Assembly: GCA_022410635.1 (NCBI GenBank)
Contig: JAJVDF010000160.1
Location: forward strand, 699,535-763,534
Reading direction: 5' to 3'
Length of the DNA: 64,000 nucleotides
Source: Tretioscincus oriximinensis
Lineage: Eukaryota; Chordata; Lepidosauria; Squamata; Gymnophthalmidae
The stretch's first letter is position 1; every line of letters begins with the position of its first letter. The notes under the pieces are model-generated. The model saw nothing but the letters and a program-made list of their open reading frames with translations, was not told where the DNA came from and did no database searches. Shown one piece after another: positions 30,524 through 39,709 of the stretch. Position numbers and translations under genes: made by a program.

Positions 30524-31545
30524 TTAGTATTGTGTGTGGCTTCCATGTGTTTGTATGACCTCCCTACAATGCCTGGGCATGTTCCCGATGAGGTTGCGGA
30601 TGGTCTGCTGAGGGATCTCCTCCCAGACCTGGACTGAAGCATCTGCCAACTCCTGGACTGTCTGTGGTGCAACGTGACATTGGTGGATAGAGCGAGACAT
30701 GATGTTCCAGTTGTCCACAATCGAATTCAGGTCTGGGGAACGGGCAGGCCAGTCCATAGCTTCTATGCCTTCATCTTGCAGGAACTGCTGACACACTCCA
30801 GTCACAAGAGGTCTGGCATTGTCCTGCATTAGGAGGAACCCAGGGCCAACCACACCAGCATATGGTCTCACAAGGTGTCTGAGAATCTTATCTCGGTACC
30901 TAATGACAGTCAGGCTACCTCTGGCGAGCACATAGAGGGCTGTGTGGCCCTCCAAAGAAATGCCACCCCCACCATTACTGCCAAACTGGTCATGCTGAAG
31001 GATGTTGCAAGCAGCAGATTGCTCTCCCTGGAGTCTCCAGACTCTGTCATGTCTGTCACATGTGCTCAGTGTGAACCTGCTTTTATCTGTGAAGCGCACA
31101 GGGCGCTAGTGGCGAAGTTGCCAATTCTGGTGTTCTGTGGCAAATGCCAAGCGTCCTGCACGGTGTTGGGCTGTGAGCACAACCTCCATCTGTGGACATC
31201 GGGCCCTCATACCATCCTCATGTAGCTGGTTTCTAACCGTTTGTACAGACACATGCACATTTGTGGCCTGCTGGAGGTCATTTTGCAGGGCTCTGACAGT
31301 GCTCCTCCTGNTCCTCCTTGCACAAAGACAGAGCTAGCAGTCCTGTTGCTGGGTTATTGCCCTCCCTCAGCCCCCTCCACATCTCCTGGTGTACTGGCTT
31401 GTCTCCTGGTAGTGCCTCCAACCTCTGGACACTATGCTGACAGACACAGCAAACCTTCTTGCCACAGCTCGCATTGATGCACCATCCTGGATGAGCTCCA
31501 CTACTTGAGCCACTTGTGTGGGTTGCAGAGTCCATCTAATGCTAC
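30524..31545 (-). pseudogene. Tc1 transposase, inactivated
   Basis: The N-terminal helix-turn-helix part reads [16 protein letters not shown] and [17 protein letters not shown] at 31545-31370. The DDE part reads FTDKSRFTLSTCDRHDRVW, MQDNARPLVTG and WPARSPDLNS at 31095-30700. The expected PxExxW-like catalytic Glu after PDLN is not seen (SIVDNW instead). Frames shift between 31370 and 31100, and an N lies at 31312. The protein cannot be functional as assembled. Confidence 0.85.
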
Positions 31546-31829
31546 CATGAGTGTGGAAGCACAACTGACATCCAAAAATCACCAAACCATCAGCCAGAAA
31601 GCATTGGTACTGAGATGTGGTCTGCGGTCCCCAACTGCAGAACCACTCCTTTACTGAGTGTGTCTTGATAATTGCCAATAATTTCCACCTGTTGTCTTCT
31701 CCATTTGCACAATAGCATGTCAAATTGATTGTCAATCAGTGTTGCTTCCTAAGTTTGATTTCACAGAAGTTTGATTTACTTGGAGTTATATNCTGCTCTT
31801 TAAGTGTTCCCTTTATTTGTTTGAGCATA

Positions 31830-32040
31830 TATATCCAAAGAAGGAACTGAACAAGGAGAGATAATCTCATAGAAGCTGTTGAAAGATACCCCCAACTTAG
31901 GTAGTTTCAAAGGAGGGTTAGACAAATTTATGAGAAAATGGCTTCTTAGTCAATTCCATTCTTGCTTAGACAAAGCCATAAATGGTCATAGCAGCTTTTG
32001 ACCCTTTTTCAAACTTACCTCTGCTATTCTAGAACTCGAT
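31830..32040 (+). mobile_element. Possible CR1-like 3' fragment
   Basis: The text aggagggttagacaaattta followed by agccataaatggtcatagca resembles the 3' end of CR1 relatives. Short and diverged. Confidence 0.35.
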
Positions 32041-32410
32041 GGACTGCTCCATACTAAGATATTCATGCAGGGACGTATTTCTCTTGTCATGGAACAAGAC
32101 CATCTGCTTTGGGAGGGTCTTGTTCCGTGGCAGCTTTTGTGTTAATTCCAAAGATTCTAACCAATTTTGTTGCTGATATAGGGAACTTCCAAGGCAGTTG
32201 GCCTCCAGAATTCTCAGTGACCCATTTCGGTGAAGCATCTTGTTTGCCATCAAAATGAATCCTGTCATAGTATGCCAGACTATGGAATCATGCTGTTTAC
32301 ATGCCTTCGTGGTCCATTATACCACTTCATGGTCTGTAGGTAGACCTCAGCATCTAGGATGACATTTTGAGCATATTAGCCTAGTCCAGGCTCCATCTTA
32401 TGTAGATAGA
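32041..32410. other. Unassigned DNA
   Basis: A short inverted match cttgtcatggaacaagacca / gggtcttgttccgtggc lies at 32072-32132. Nothing else is recognised. Confidence 0.35.
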
Positions 32411-32417
32411 ATATACG

Positions 32418-32456
<39 letters not shown>

Positions 32457-32457
32457 G
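32418..32457. repeat. (ATT)n microsatellite
   Basis: About 13 units, at the tail side of the minus-strand SINE that follows, as is usual for a SINE tail. Confidence 0.9.
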
Positions 32458-33633
32458 AACTGGGTTCTTATACCCCGCTTTTCTCACCTTTCAAAGGACT
32501 CAAAGCGGCTTACAAGGGTATTTTTGCCCGAAGGCTTACATTCTATCTTCCCNACCAGGCTGTGGTGGTTCCCATGTATCTACTTGCTAATGAGATTCGG
32601 CTTACTCATTAAACGTGACCGGATCGGTGAATCGAGGAGGCTTGCCCTGGGGTCCGTATCACTAGCCACGGCAAAATAATCAGCCCACAGACGACACTTC
32701 AGGGTAACTGGAGACGTAGGAGGTCCACGAGTGTATGGAAGCCTCCAGACGAGACCGGGGTCTCCACTTTTATTGACATCAGAATCAGAAGGCGTGTATC
32801 AGAATCATGACGGAATGAAAAGGGCGGAGGATACCCAACGTGGGCAAATTACGTAGTGATGACACGTTATGCCCCNTCCCAAGGGGGTGCAGCCTGTGGA
32901 CGGTAACCAATCAGAGAAGAGATAGATGTGAGTGTGGTGTGCCTAATTACTGGAAACTTAGCTATCATTGAGAGCCCCTGTCAATCAAACTTGACAGGAA
33001 GATGATTCATGCCAAGGGTCCAGACTTTGATGACCTCTTGAGTGGCATGAACAATGAAGTGAGACCAAAGGTATACAGAATAGGGGAAGAAGACTAAGAG
33101 GTGGCTTCCTTGGAACAATAGTGAAGCCTAGGGCAAGTTTGCACAAGAGATTGTCCCATAGGGAGTCAAGCCTGCCTTGGCCAGAGGCAAACAGTTGACN
33201 TCCCAGTTGGTAATGGGATTTAANTGTNTCTATTGTTAGACNGTGCANNANTCAGGGNCTACCCNTCACAGGTGCCCCCAGGGAGAGGAAAGAGGGATTA
33301 AGAGAGTTCCTGAGTGTATACAGGGTTGAGGGAAAGGTCAGCTTGACCAAGGAAATTTTGAAAATTTCTTACCCAGAGGCCTCTTCTAGATAGCTAGTTC
33401 CAGCCATAAATGATATATTAATAATATCTTTTATATCTAATAATGTCCCAGGGGGAGAATTCCAACAACTTGCAGTCAGTTGCAATTCTTGCTTTCGATA
33501 GCTGGGTTGGCTAGAGCTACAGGCTAGTGGAAGGTGCTCACCCCTCCCCTCGTCCAACACAGGGCTTCGAAACCCAATCTCCCAGACAAGAGGCGAATTC
33601 CTAAACGACTGAGATGTCCGTGCTTGCTCAGAA
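32456..33633 (-). repeat. tRNA-derived SINE split by an LTR insertion
   Basis: Tail half 32456-32587 and head half 33468-33633 are both minus strand and join into one SINE of the 60433 family. The break falls in ctacttgc/agtcag, with acttgc present on both sides (32582-32587 and 33468-33473). Confidence 0.8.
32588..33467 (-). mobile_element. Solo LTR-like insertion (~880 bp)
   Basis: It lies between two acttgc copies inside the SINE. On the minus strand it begins TGTTGG and has an AATAAA signal (TTTATT on + at 32768-32773). It shares several blocks with 61860-62532, including ttttattgacat and aatcagaaggcgtgta. No internal retroviral genes lie next to it, so it is probably a solo LTR. The far end reads TA rather than the usual CA, and several Ns lie at 33200-33265, so the boundary is provisional. 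Confidence 0.65.
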
Positions 33634-34249
33634 TATGCATCTCTAGTACTGAAGGACTAATATCTTTAAAAATCAGCTGCTAAGATACTATGGGAGTATC
33701 CATATTAGGCATGTTCAGTAGCCCACAGCACCAGGGCCAACTCTCCCTCTTTCTGAATTTAGTATTCTTGGGCAAGCATGTGGTACTAGTTCTGCCAGCA
33801 CATTATCTGAACCCTGCTTCCTCCCTAGCCCCACTTACTTAGCTCCCCCTTTTCTGTTTTCCAAACTGTTTTCTTGACAAAGACATAAAAGTTGTTTGCC
33901 GGTATCTTCTTCAGGGGAAATCTGTAACTCTCTGCTTGTGGGCATTTTTTCTATTTCAATGAAAACTTGGTCTCTGCTTGAAAGTCTCTGCTGCAGTTGC
34001 TTATCAAAAATTAATTTCCCTGTTAATTAGCCTTTATGTGTGTGTTTTTGTGCTTGTATAGATTATTTGAAAAAAGGCAGGGAGTTNTGAATTTTAGTGC
34101 ATGTGTTAAAGAAGAAATTTCAGCAGATGCTGTTTGCATTAAAAGCTGCACCTGCTGAAATTTTTTTTTTTTACATACTCGTTAAAGTTGCAGAAGTCCA
34201 GTCTCTCATTTTTTTCATGGAAACNCTACTGTTAAGATAGGCCACACTT
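33634..34249. other. Unassigned intergenic DNA
   Basis: No exon or named repeat seen. An inverted pair gaaatttcagcagatgc / gcacctgctgaaattt lies at 34116-34160. Confidence 0.4.
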
Positions 34250-34295
34250 TGCAATGCTTTTTTTTCAGTCCCCACTAGTCTCTTGTCTTCCATTT

Positions 34296-35145
34296 GCAGC
34301 TGATCATTTCCATTATCCACAGAGCAGGAGGAGATGATCAGTAATTATTAAATGCTTGAATCAGAGACGAGGAGCTGGCTGCTAATTTACTCTGTAATGC
34401 AAGTCTGAATTCCTGGTAAACAAATTGGCTGCTTTTCTCACACATGGATGGTTGCCAAGAATCTAATATTAGAACTCTGGAGTGAAGGCTTTCAGAGCAA
34501 TTCCAGCCACTCAAAAGAAGTTTAATGACATTAAATTGTGTACCAAATAATTAGAAAATGAAGGTACACTAGGAGCCAATGAGTTATTGGCTAATTAAGG
34601 CAGAAAAAGGCCCTGTCTCCTAGTTTTAAACAGTTGTATTAAAATGTTGTTCACGAGAAACTAGGCTTTACCTTAAGCAAGAATTGGTTCAAGTTAATAC
34701 CATTGACTGAACAAGTACCATGTTTTCTTACCTTTAACTATTTTTTCTGTTTGAATTTTAAAAAGCCTACCTTTAGTAATGGTGATTTAAAGGTAGCTGG
34801 TTGCTAATCAAAATTGAAAAGCAAGTATTTATTTGGGAAGGATTTCTAGCTTAGCAAAAAGAGCACTCGGGTTGGCCTAATAATGTTGCATTTCGACTTG
34901 CCAAGCTGGAAACAAGCAACCCAGTGCTGGCTGCTCTATTGATTATGTGACTAATCAAAGTTAATTAGCACGTTAACCTTCAGCGGAGTTCCACATCTGT
35001 TACATCGCGCATCAATATGAACAGATTCCATAAACAGCAGCCTGGGCTTAAATAATCAAGCGCATACAGAAATGGGCTACCTTTACTATCAAATACAGAG
35101 CTTGTTTAGTTCTTTATTATACCTTTACTTTTTTTCCTGAACCAC
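34296..35145. promoter_or_regulatory. Candidate conserved non-coding element (enhancer-like)
   Basis: Non-repetitive AT-rich DNA dense in homeodomain-type sites (taattatt, ttggctaattaagg, agttaattagca) with E-box and octamer-like words. No reading frame and no repeat match. The core is about 34570-34620 and 34935-35080. Composition of this kind is common in vertebrate developmental enhancers. This is inference only: no alignment was possible. Confidence 0.35.
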
Positions 35146-35613
35146 CTTGGCCAGTTATTGCCTGGAAAAAATAAATTAGCATGTGATGGCACAGATATAA
35201 ACTATTAAATGATAAAGTTCATAGATTCATTGCAGAATTGTGGGACACAGACCTAATGGTGTCAGAAATCATTGTCAGTCAATTGTGCTTGTATATTTCG
35301 ATCAGGTTCCTGTTCAAAGGAATCCCGTCATGAAGCAAGGGTTGCTGTTGAAAAGATGAGATCGCACTTTGCAACTTTAATGGCTATAGAATAATTTTTT
35401 ACCAAATGCAGCTTATATCCCTCCAGCACCTGGGGAGAAAATTTTTTCACACCCATTAAAAGTGGAAAATTCTATCCTGATTTTCATGAAGCCACTCCAC
35501 CCACACCGACCCAAGTCTTTGACTCAGTTTATTTTTCTATCAGAAAGATTGCTTTCTATCTTGTTAGCTAATGCAAAAAAGTGACAAATTATCTCTTTAT
35601 TGATATATATGAA

Positions 35614-35765
35614 ATATGACATGTTAAAATTCACACTTGTAAGTACACACATATATATGTTGAAACCAACCATTACTCCATTCATGTCATAAATTATGAC
35701 ATGTTAAAATTCACACTAGTAAGTACACACGTATATATGTTGGACCCCCTCATTAGTCAATACAT
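35614..35765. repeat. Two-copy tandem repeat (~80-bp unit), possibly L1 3' UTR
   Basis: tatgacatgttaaaattcac followed by taagtacacac, then atatatgttg, occurs at about 35614 and 35695. It lies just beyond the 3' end of the minus-strand L1 coding part and may belong to its 3' UTR. Confidence 0.6.
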
Positions 35766-37910
35766 GTCATACCATAAAAATGACCCTCCACCTCACCAAT
35801 TAGTGCTCCCCTCCCTCCCCCCCTCCACTTGAGGATATCCAACTAAATTTTACGTAATTCTTTTTAAATCCAGGATCCAGTAAATCATAAATGCCGTGGG
35901 TGAATACATCTTGTGAAATATCACGTAGGTAATGAAGGCCCTCCACCTTACCTCCCATACTAGACGGGATACAATTCCCAGTCTTTTTAGCCTTCTTTCC
36001 CTTAAAAAGTCAAAGAGTACAATTTCTGCCATATAGTCATACCAGGCTTCTAGGGTCCACTTTTCTTTCTCCTTCCATCCTCTTGCTATCTGAATATGCG
36101 CTGCCCTTATCCCTTGTTTGAATATATATATATTTTCTCTCTCTATTTGTCTTATGTTCTTGTTTCCTATAAGGAGCTCTCTTACCACTGGAATGTTCAC
36201 TTGGAATATGTTCGTGAGTTCCCCTGTAATCTGTTCCCAGAACCTCCTAACTTCTATACATTCAAACCACATATGTATGTAGGTCCCTGGTTCTGTATTG
36301 CAGTGCCAACATATTGGTGATGTATTGAGCATATGTGATAATTGAGATGGCGTCCTATACCACTTTGTCATTAATTTAAGTTCTCCCTCTCTAAATTTAT
36401 TATACTTAATTAAAAGAAATTATTTCCTCCATATTTCCCAATTTTCCTCATTCATGTCTAAATCCTGTATCCATCTTTGTTTTATACTATCATAATTTTT
36501 ATATCTATCTTTAATTATTAGCTTATAAAGTATTCCTACTAATGATTTTCCACCTTGTATTTTTTTATGTATTAAATTTTCATACTCCGATAATGTCTCT
36601 CTCATTTTTTGTATTATTAGTGGTTTATTTATAAAGTTATATATTGCTGCTTCTGTTAACCATTGCAAAGGTGTTTCTCTCATTTCTCTCAGCCTCTCCA
36701 TAGTCCATGGGACCCCTCCTTCATATAAGTCTTGGATGGTTCTTATTCCTTTATTTTTCAACATCTGTACATATTTAGCTAAGTTTTCTTCTCCATTACT
36801 ATTTATTATCTTTAATGAGGAAATTTTATAAGAGTCCATTTTGAATTTCCTCTGGATTTGACGCCATACTTTCCATGTTGCTGTAAATGGTGGTAACCAT
36901 TTGTTAGTTAGTTGTCTTGGTATATTTTCTTTCATTAATGTATAATTTTCCATTTCGTTTAATCTTAATTCCATTTTCACCACCTTATATTCTCCTCTAT
37001 GTTCCAACTCTCCCGCTTTCCAAAACTGAAATGTCTCCCAATATGTTTGTAGGCAGGGGGTTCCCCATCCTAACTGTTCCTGGGTAGAAAAGAAGGTCCT
37101 CTTAGGGATTCGTCTTATACTATCCTGCAACGTCCATTTCTTTATCTCCCTTTCCCATTCTCTAAACATATTCAGAGGTATTTGTCCAGGAATTGTTTGA
37201 AAAAAATATAGAAATCTGGGTAGGATCATCATTTTATAAGCTCTTATCTTAGATATCAGAGGCCACCCTTTAATTGGCCAGGTACTTAGTTTCTTCTTGA
37301 TTTTGTTCCATAATACTTTATAATTTACCTTAATCAACTTTTCAGGGTTCTTTGTTATTTTAACTCCTAGATACTTTATTGATTTTTGCGTCGTTCCTAA
37401 TCCAGTTATTTGTCCTATAATTTGTTTTTCTCTTGTAGTTATATTCACCATCAATATTTCAGATTTTTCTATATTTATTTTTAGACCTGACATTTTCTCA
37501 AAGTCGATTATATCAGAAATCAAACTGGGTAGCGTATTAATTGGGTCTTCTGTTATTACTAGGGCATCATCAGCGTATAGATTGATTTTCAATTGTTCCC
37601 TCCCATATTTATATCCCTTAATATTATTATTACTTCTAATCATATTGGCTAGTGGTTCTATTGCCATCAAAAAAATCAAAGGGGATAATGGACAACCTTG
37701 TTTTACTCCATTTCTAATCTGAATCAATTCGGAGACTCCTGAATTTACTCTAATTCTAGCTCTATTATCACTATATAAATTTGCTATTGTTCTCGTAAAA
37801 TTTAAACCACATCCTATCTCATCACAAATTCTTGTTATGTACTGATGGTTAACTGAGTCAAAAGCTTTATATACATCTAACTTTATCAGTGACAAATTAT
37901 AAATGTTCCA
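35766..37910 (-). mobile_element. 5'-truncated L1 LINE
   Basis: The minus-strand coding region covers the RT from motif A to the C-terminal Cys/His motif of L1 ORF2, followed by a short 3' part. It starts abruptly inside RT (about 37905), as is typical of 5' truncation. No A-rich tail is evident, so the 3' boundary is not fixed. Confidence 0.88.
35850..37907 (-). pseudogene. L1 ORF2 (reverse transcriptase), one in-frame stop
   Basis: RT motifs are LIKLDVYKAFDSVNH, then NGVKQGCPLSPLIFLMAIEP, then YADDALV. The C-terminal Cys/His segment is CWHCNTEPGTYIHMWFEC. One TAA at 36420-36422 separates two parts that are otherwise in the same frame, about 690 codons in all. This suggests a fairly recent insertion. 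The endonuclease and the start of RT are missing. The roughly 22 codons upstream to 37973 are flanking DNA. Confidence 0.88.
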
Positions 37911-38239
37911 AGAGCAGCTATGAGATGCCATAACGACATGGGCGTCCAAGCTTACATGTCCTGTCCTGAACAATCTGAATATTGGATATCTGCTTTGTTT
38001 ACCTCATTTTGCCTATCTAAACAGTTGAGTTTCCTGAGGATAGAATTGGGGGTGTAAAAATGAGCTCCTTTGACTGTTTTATTTATATATATTTTTTGTG
38101 CAATGCATAGTTTACATACAGTATACTATCTGGAATTTATACTGGTGAGAACTATAACAAAATTAACAAACAATAAACTTATTCAACAGAACAAATCTAA
38201 TAACCCAGTAGGACTGTTGATATTTTGGAACTTTGTGCA

Positions 38240-38440
38240 TGATTGCGGTATCTTGTCTGGCCTTAATTCTATGTTGCCCCCAGCAGACAAGTTACCATGT
38301 GGTCAGCATGCTCATCGTACACCCTCCTCTCTATATGCTTAACAATCAACTCACCCAAGAACCCACCGTCCCACCACCTGTGGCGGACTATCCTCAGGGC
38401 AAGAGAATACTGGCACGTCTTTGTACTGTGGATTAAATGA
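38240..38440 (-). mobile_element. CR1 5' (ORF1) fragment
   Basis: caagttaccatgtggtcagc, accctcctctctatatgc and gcggactatcctcagg match 48476-48620 in order. It is a short fragment of the same CR1 ORF1 region. Confidence 0.65.
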
Positions 38441-38464
38441 ACCATGAGGCTCAGGCAGGGCCCA

Positions 38465-38900
38465 ATAGCTTTTGAAATTTGTTGGTAAGATTATTTTCAA
38501 AGACGTCTTGGATCTTATACAAATTAAAATTTGTTTTTATTTTCCCCACAATTTTCTTCCATAATTTTTGGAAGAAGTCCTTTTCTTGTCAGATTGCCCA
38601 TGTGTCAAATGTACTTTGCAAAATGGGATTGCTGTCATATTTCCAAATGTGCTTTCCCATGTTTATTATTAGTGACAGTTTTTGCATTTTGGGGTATTCT
38701 GTCCAGCTCCACAGGTCTTTTTGTTGATATTAAAGTAATTTGTTTCAAATGGAGTTCTGCCCATAGCTGGTTAGTTGGTTGGTTTCTTTACTAGAAACAA
38801 AATAAGTGAGATTCTTTGTATTGGGAGATAAATTACAAAGTTCTTTGAATTTGCTAAAAAGAGCTTTGGGGATGAATACTGGTGTGCATTGAACTAGGAA
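38465..38900 (-). mobile_element. Possible L1 fragment
   Basis: Minus-strand translation has L1-like pieces (LWSWTEYPKMQKLSLIINMG) with stops. Weak support; it could be unrelated AT-rich DNA. Confidence 0.3.
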
Positions 38901-39156
38901 AATATTTGTTTAACCACCACGATTCTTCTTAATAAGAAAACATTATGGTGTTTCCACTCTCTTACCAGTAATTTAAATTTAAAGTTTTAGAAATGTTTTG
39001 TGGTGATATGATGCTTACATAGGCTGATCAGATAACCCCTTTTGGAAGGAGGAACCTGTTTTGGGGGTGTCTATCCTGCCCTCCCGGGGAGGGGGGGATA
39101 TTGCACCATTTCCATGGTTTACTGAGGAATTTTTTTGAAAAAAACCCATTAATTTG

Positions 39157-39399
39157 TTTCAGAGAAATAGCTGTGTTAGTCTAGCAGAAAGTCCAGCAAA
39201 GGAGCTAGCAGCACTTTGAGACTAACTTGAGAAAAGTGGTTGGCATAAGCTTTCGTAGACAGGTCTACTTCTTCAGAGCTTTCGTAGACAGGTCTACTTC
39301 TTCAGATGTAGCATCTGAAGAANTAGACCTGTCTACGAAAGCTTATGCCAACCAAATTTCTCAAGTAAGTCTCAAAGTGCTGCTAGCTCCTTTGCTGAA
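39157..39399 (-). mobile_element. 243-bp foldback, probably Penelope-derived, 11-bp TSD
   Basis: It starts tttcagagaaatagctgtgt. Arms of roughly 90 bp, from cagcaaaggagctagcagca to the central tcttcaga, return inverted and end at tgctagctcctttgctg. The flanks are ccattaatttg at 39146-39156 and 39400-39410. The head matches 15137-15222. The gtgttagtctag / tcagaga end and cgaaagctta words resemble the ends of reptile Penelope-like elements; that identification is from memory and provisional. Confidence 0.6.
39243..39349. ncRNA. Hammerhead-ribozyme-like motifs (three)
   Basis: On + at 39315-39349: CTGAAGA core, a stem NTAGAC/GTCTAC (6 bp), GAAA, then GC-TTAT-GC. The same motif reads on the minus strand at 39243-39276, and a shorter tandem copy without stem III at 39277-39305. 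Two departures from the hammerhead consensus are an extra A before stem II and C where the cleavage-site U is expected. Activity is therefore doubtful. Confidence 0.4.
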
Positions 39400-39709
39400 C
39401 CATTAATTTGTGTTTTTTAAAAAACAAATCACTACCACTAGGGGGCTCTAGCAACCGGGGCCAGCTCCTGAAGGCACCCTCCCCTCAGTAAAAAAAATTA
39501 AAAAATGCAAATTTCTCATGCACTCCAAAAATTCTCACACACTTTAAAAATTCTAACACACTTTTAACAATTCTCACATGCTTCACAGATTTCTCAGACG
39601 GGAATTTTGGAGGGGAATGCATGTTGGTGCGTGATTTGCATATTCATGAATATGCAAATTAGCATGAATATTAATTACCCCAGTTTGGGCCTCAAATCTG
39701 GTCAATCTA

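Larger units (their letters stand above)
29701..31829 (-). mobile_element. Tc1-type DNA transposon with nested hAT element
   Basis: The TIRs are cactgctcaaacaaataaag at 29701 and its counterpart ctttatttgtttgagca near 31811-31827. TA lies before the left end and in the atatat at the right end. Without the nested 555-bp hAT element and its 8-bp TSD the length is about 1.57 kb, normal for Tc1. The transposase reads on the minus strand and is broken. Confidence 0.88.
39020..39709 (-). mobile_element. hAT-type element, inverted copy of the 13421 family, 8-bp TSD
   Basis: The ends are taggctgatcagat and the counterpart ctggtcaatcta. Flanks tgcttaca (39012-39019) and ttcttaca (39710-39717) agree in 7 of 8 bases. 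The inside at 39500-39600 has about five degenerate copies of an aaattctcacacacttt unit. The 243-bp foldback at 39157-39399 is a later insertion. Confidence 0.8.

Noticed and set aside
30875..31477. Plus-strand frames of 116 and 78 residues
   Set aside because: They are the antisense of the Tc1 transposase.
36420..37973. 517-residue frame as a host protein
   Set aside because: The RT motifs and Cys/His end identify it as L1 ORF2.
39243..39349. CRISPR-like direct repeat reading of the tandem cgtagacaggtctac units
   Set aside because: Only two to three units, in a retroelement foldback within a vertebrate genome; no spacers.
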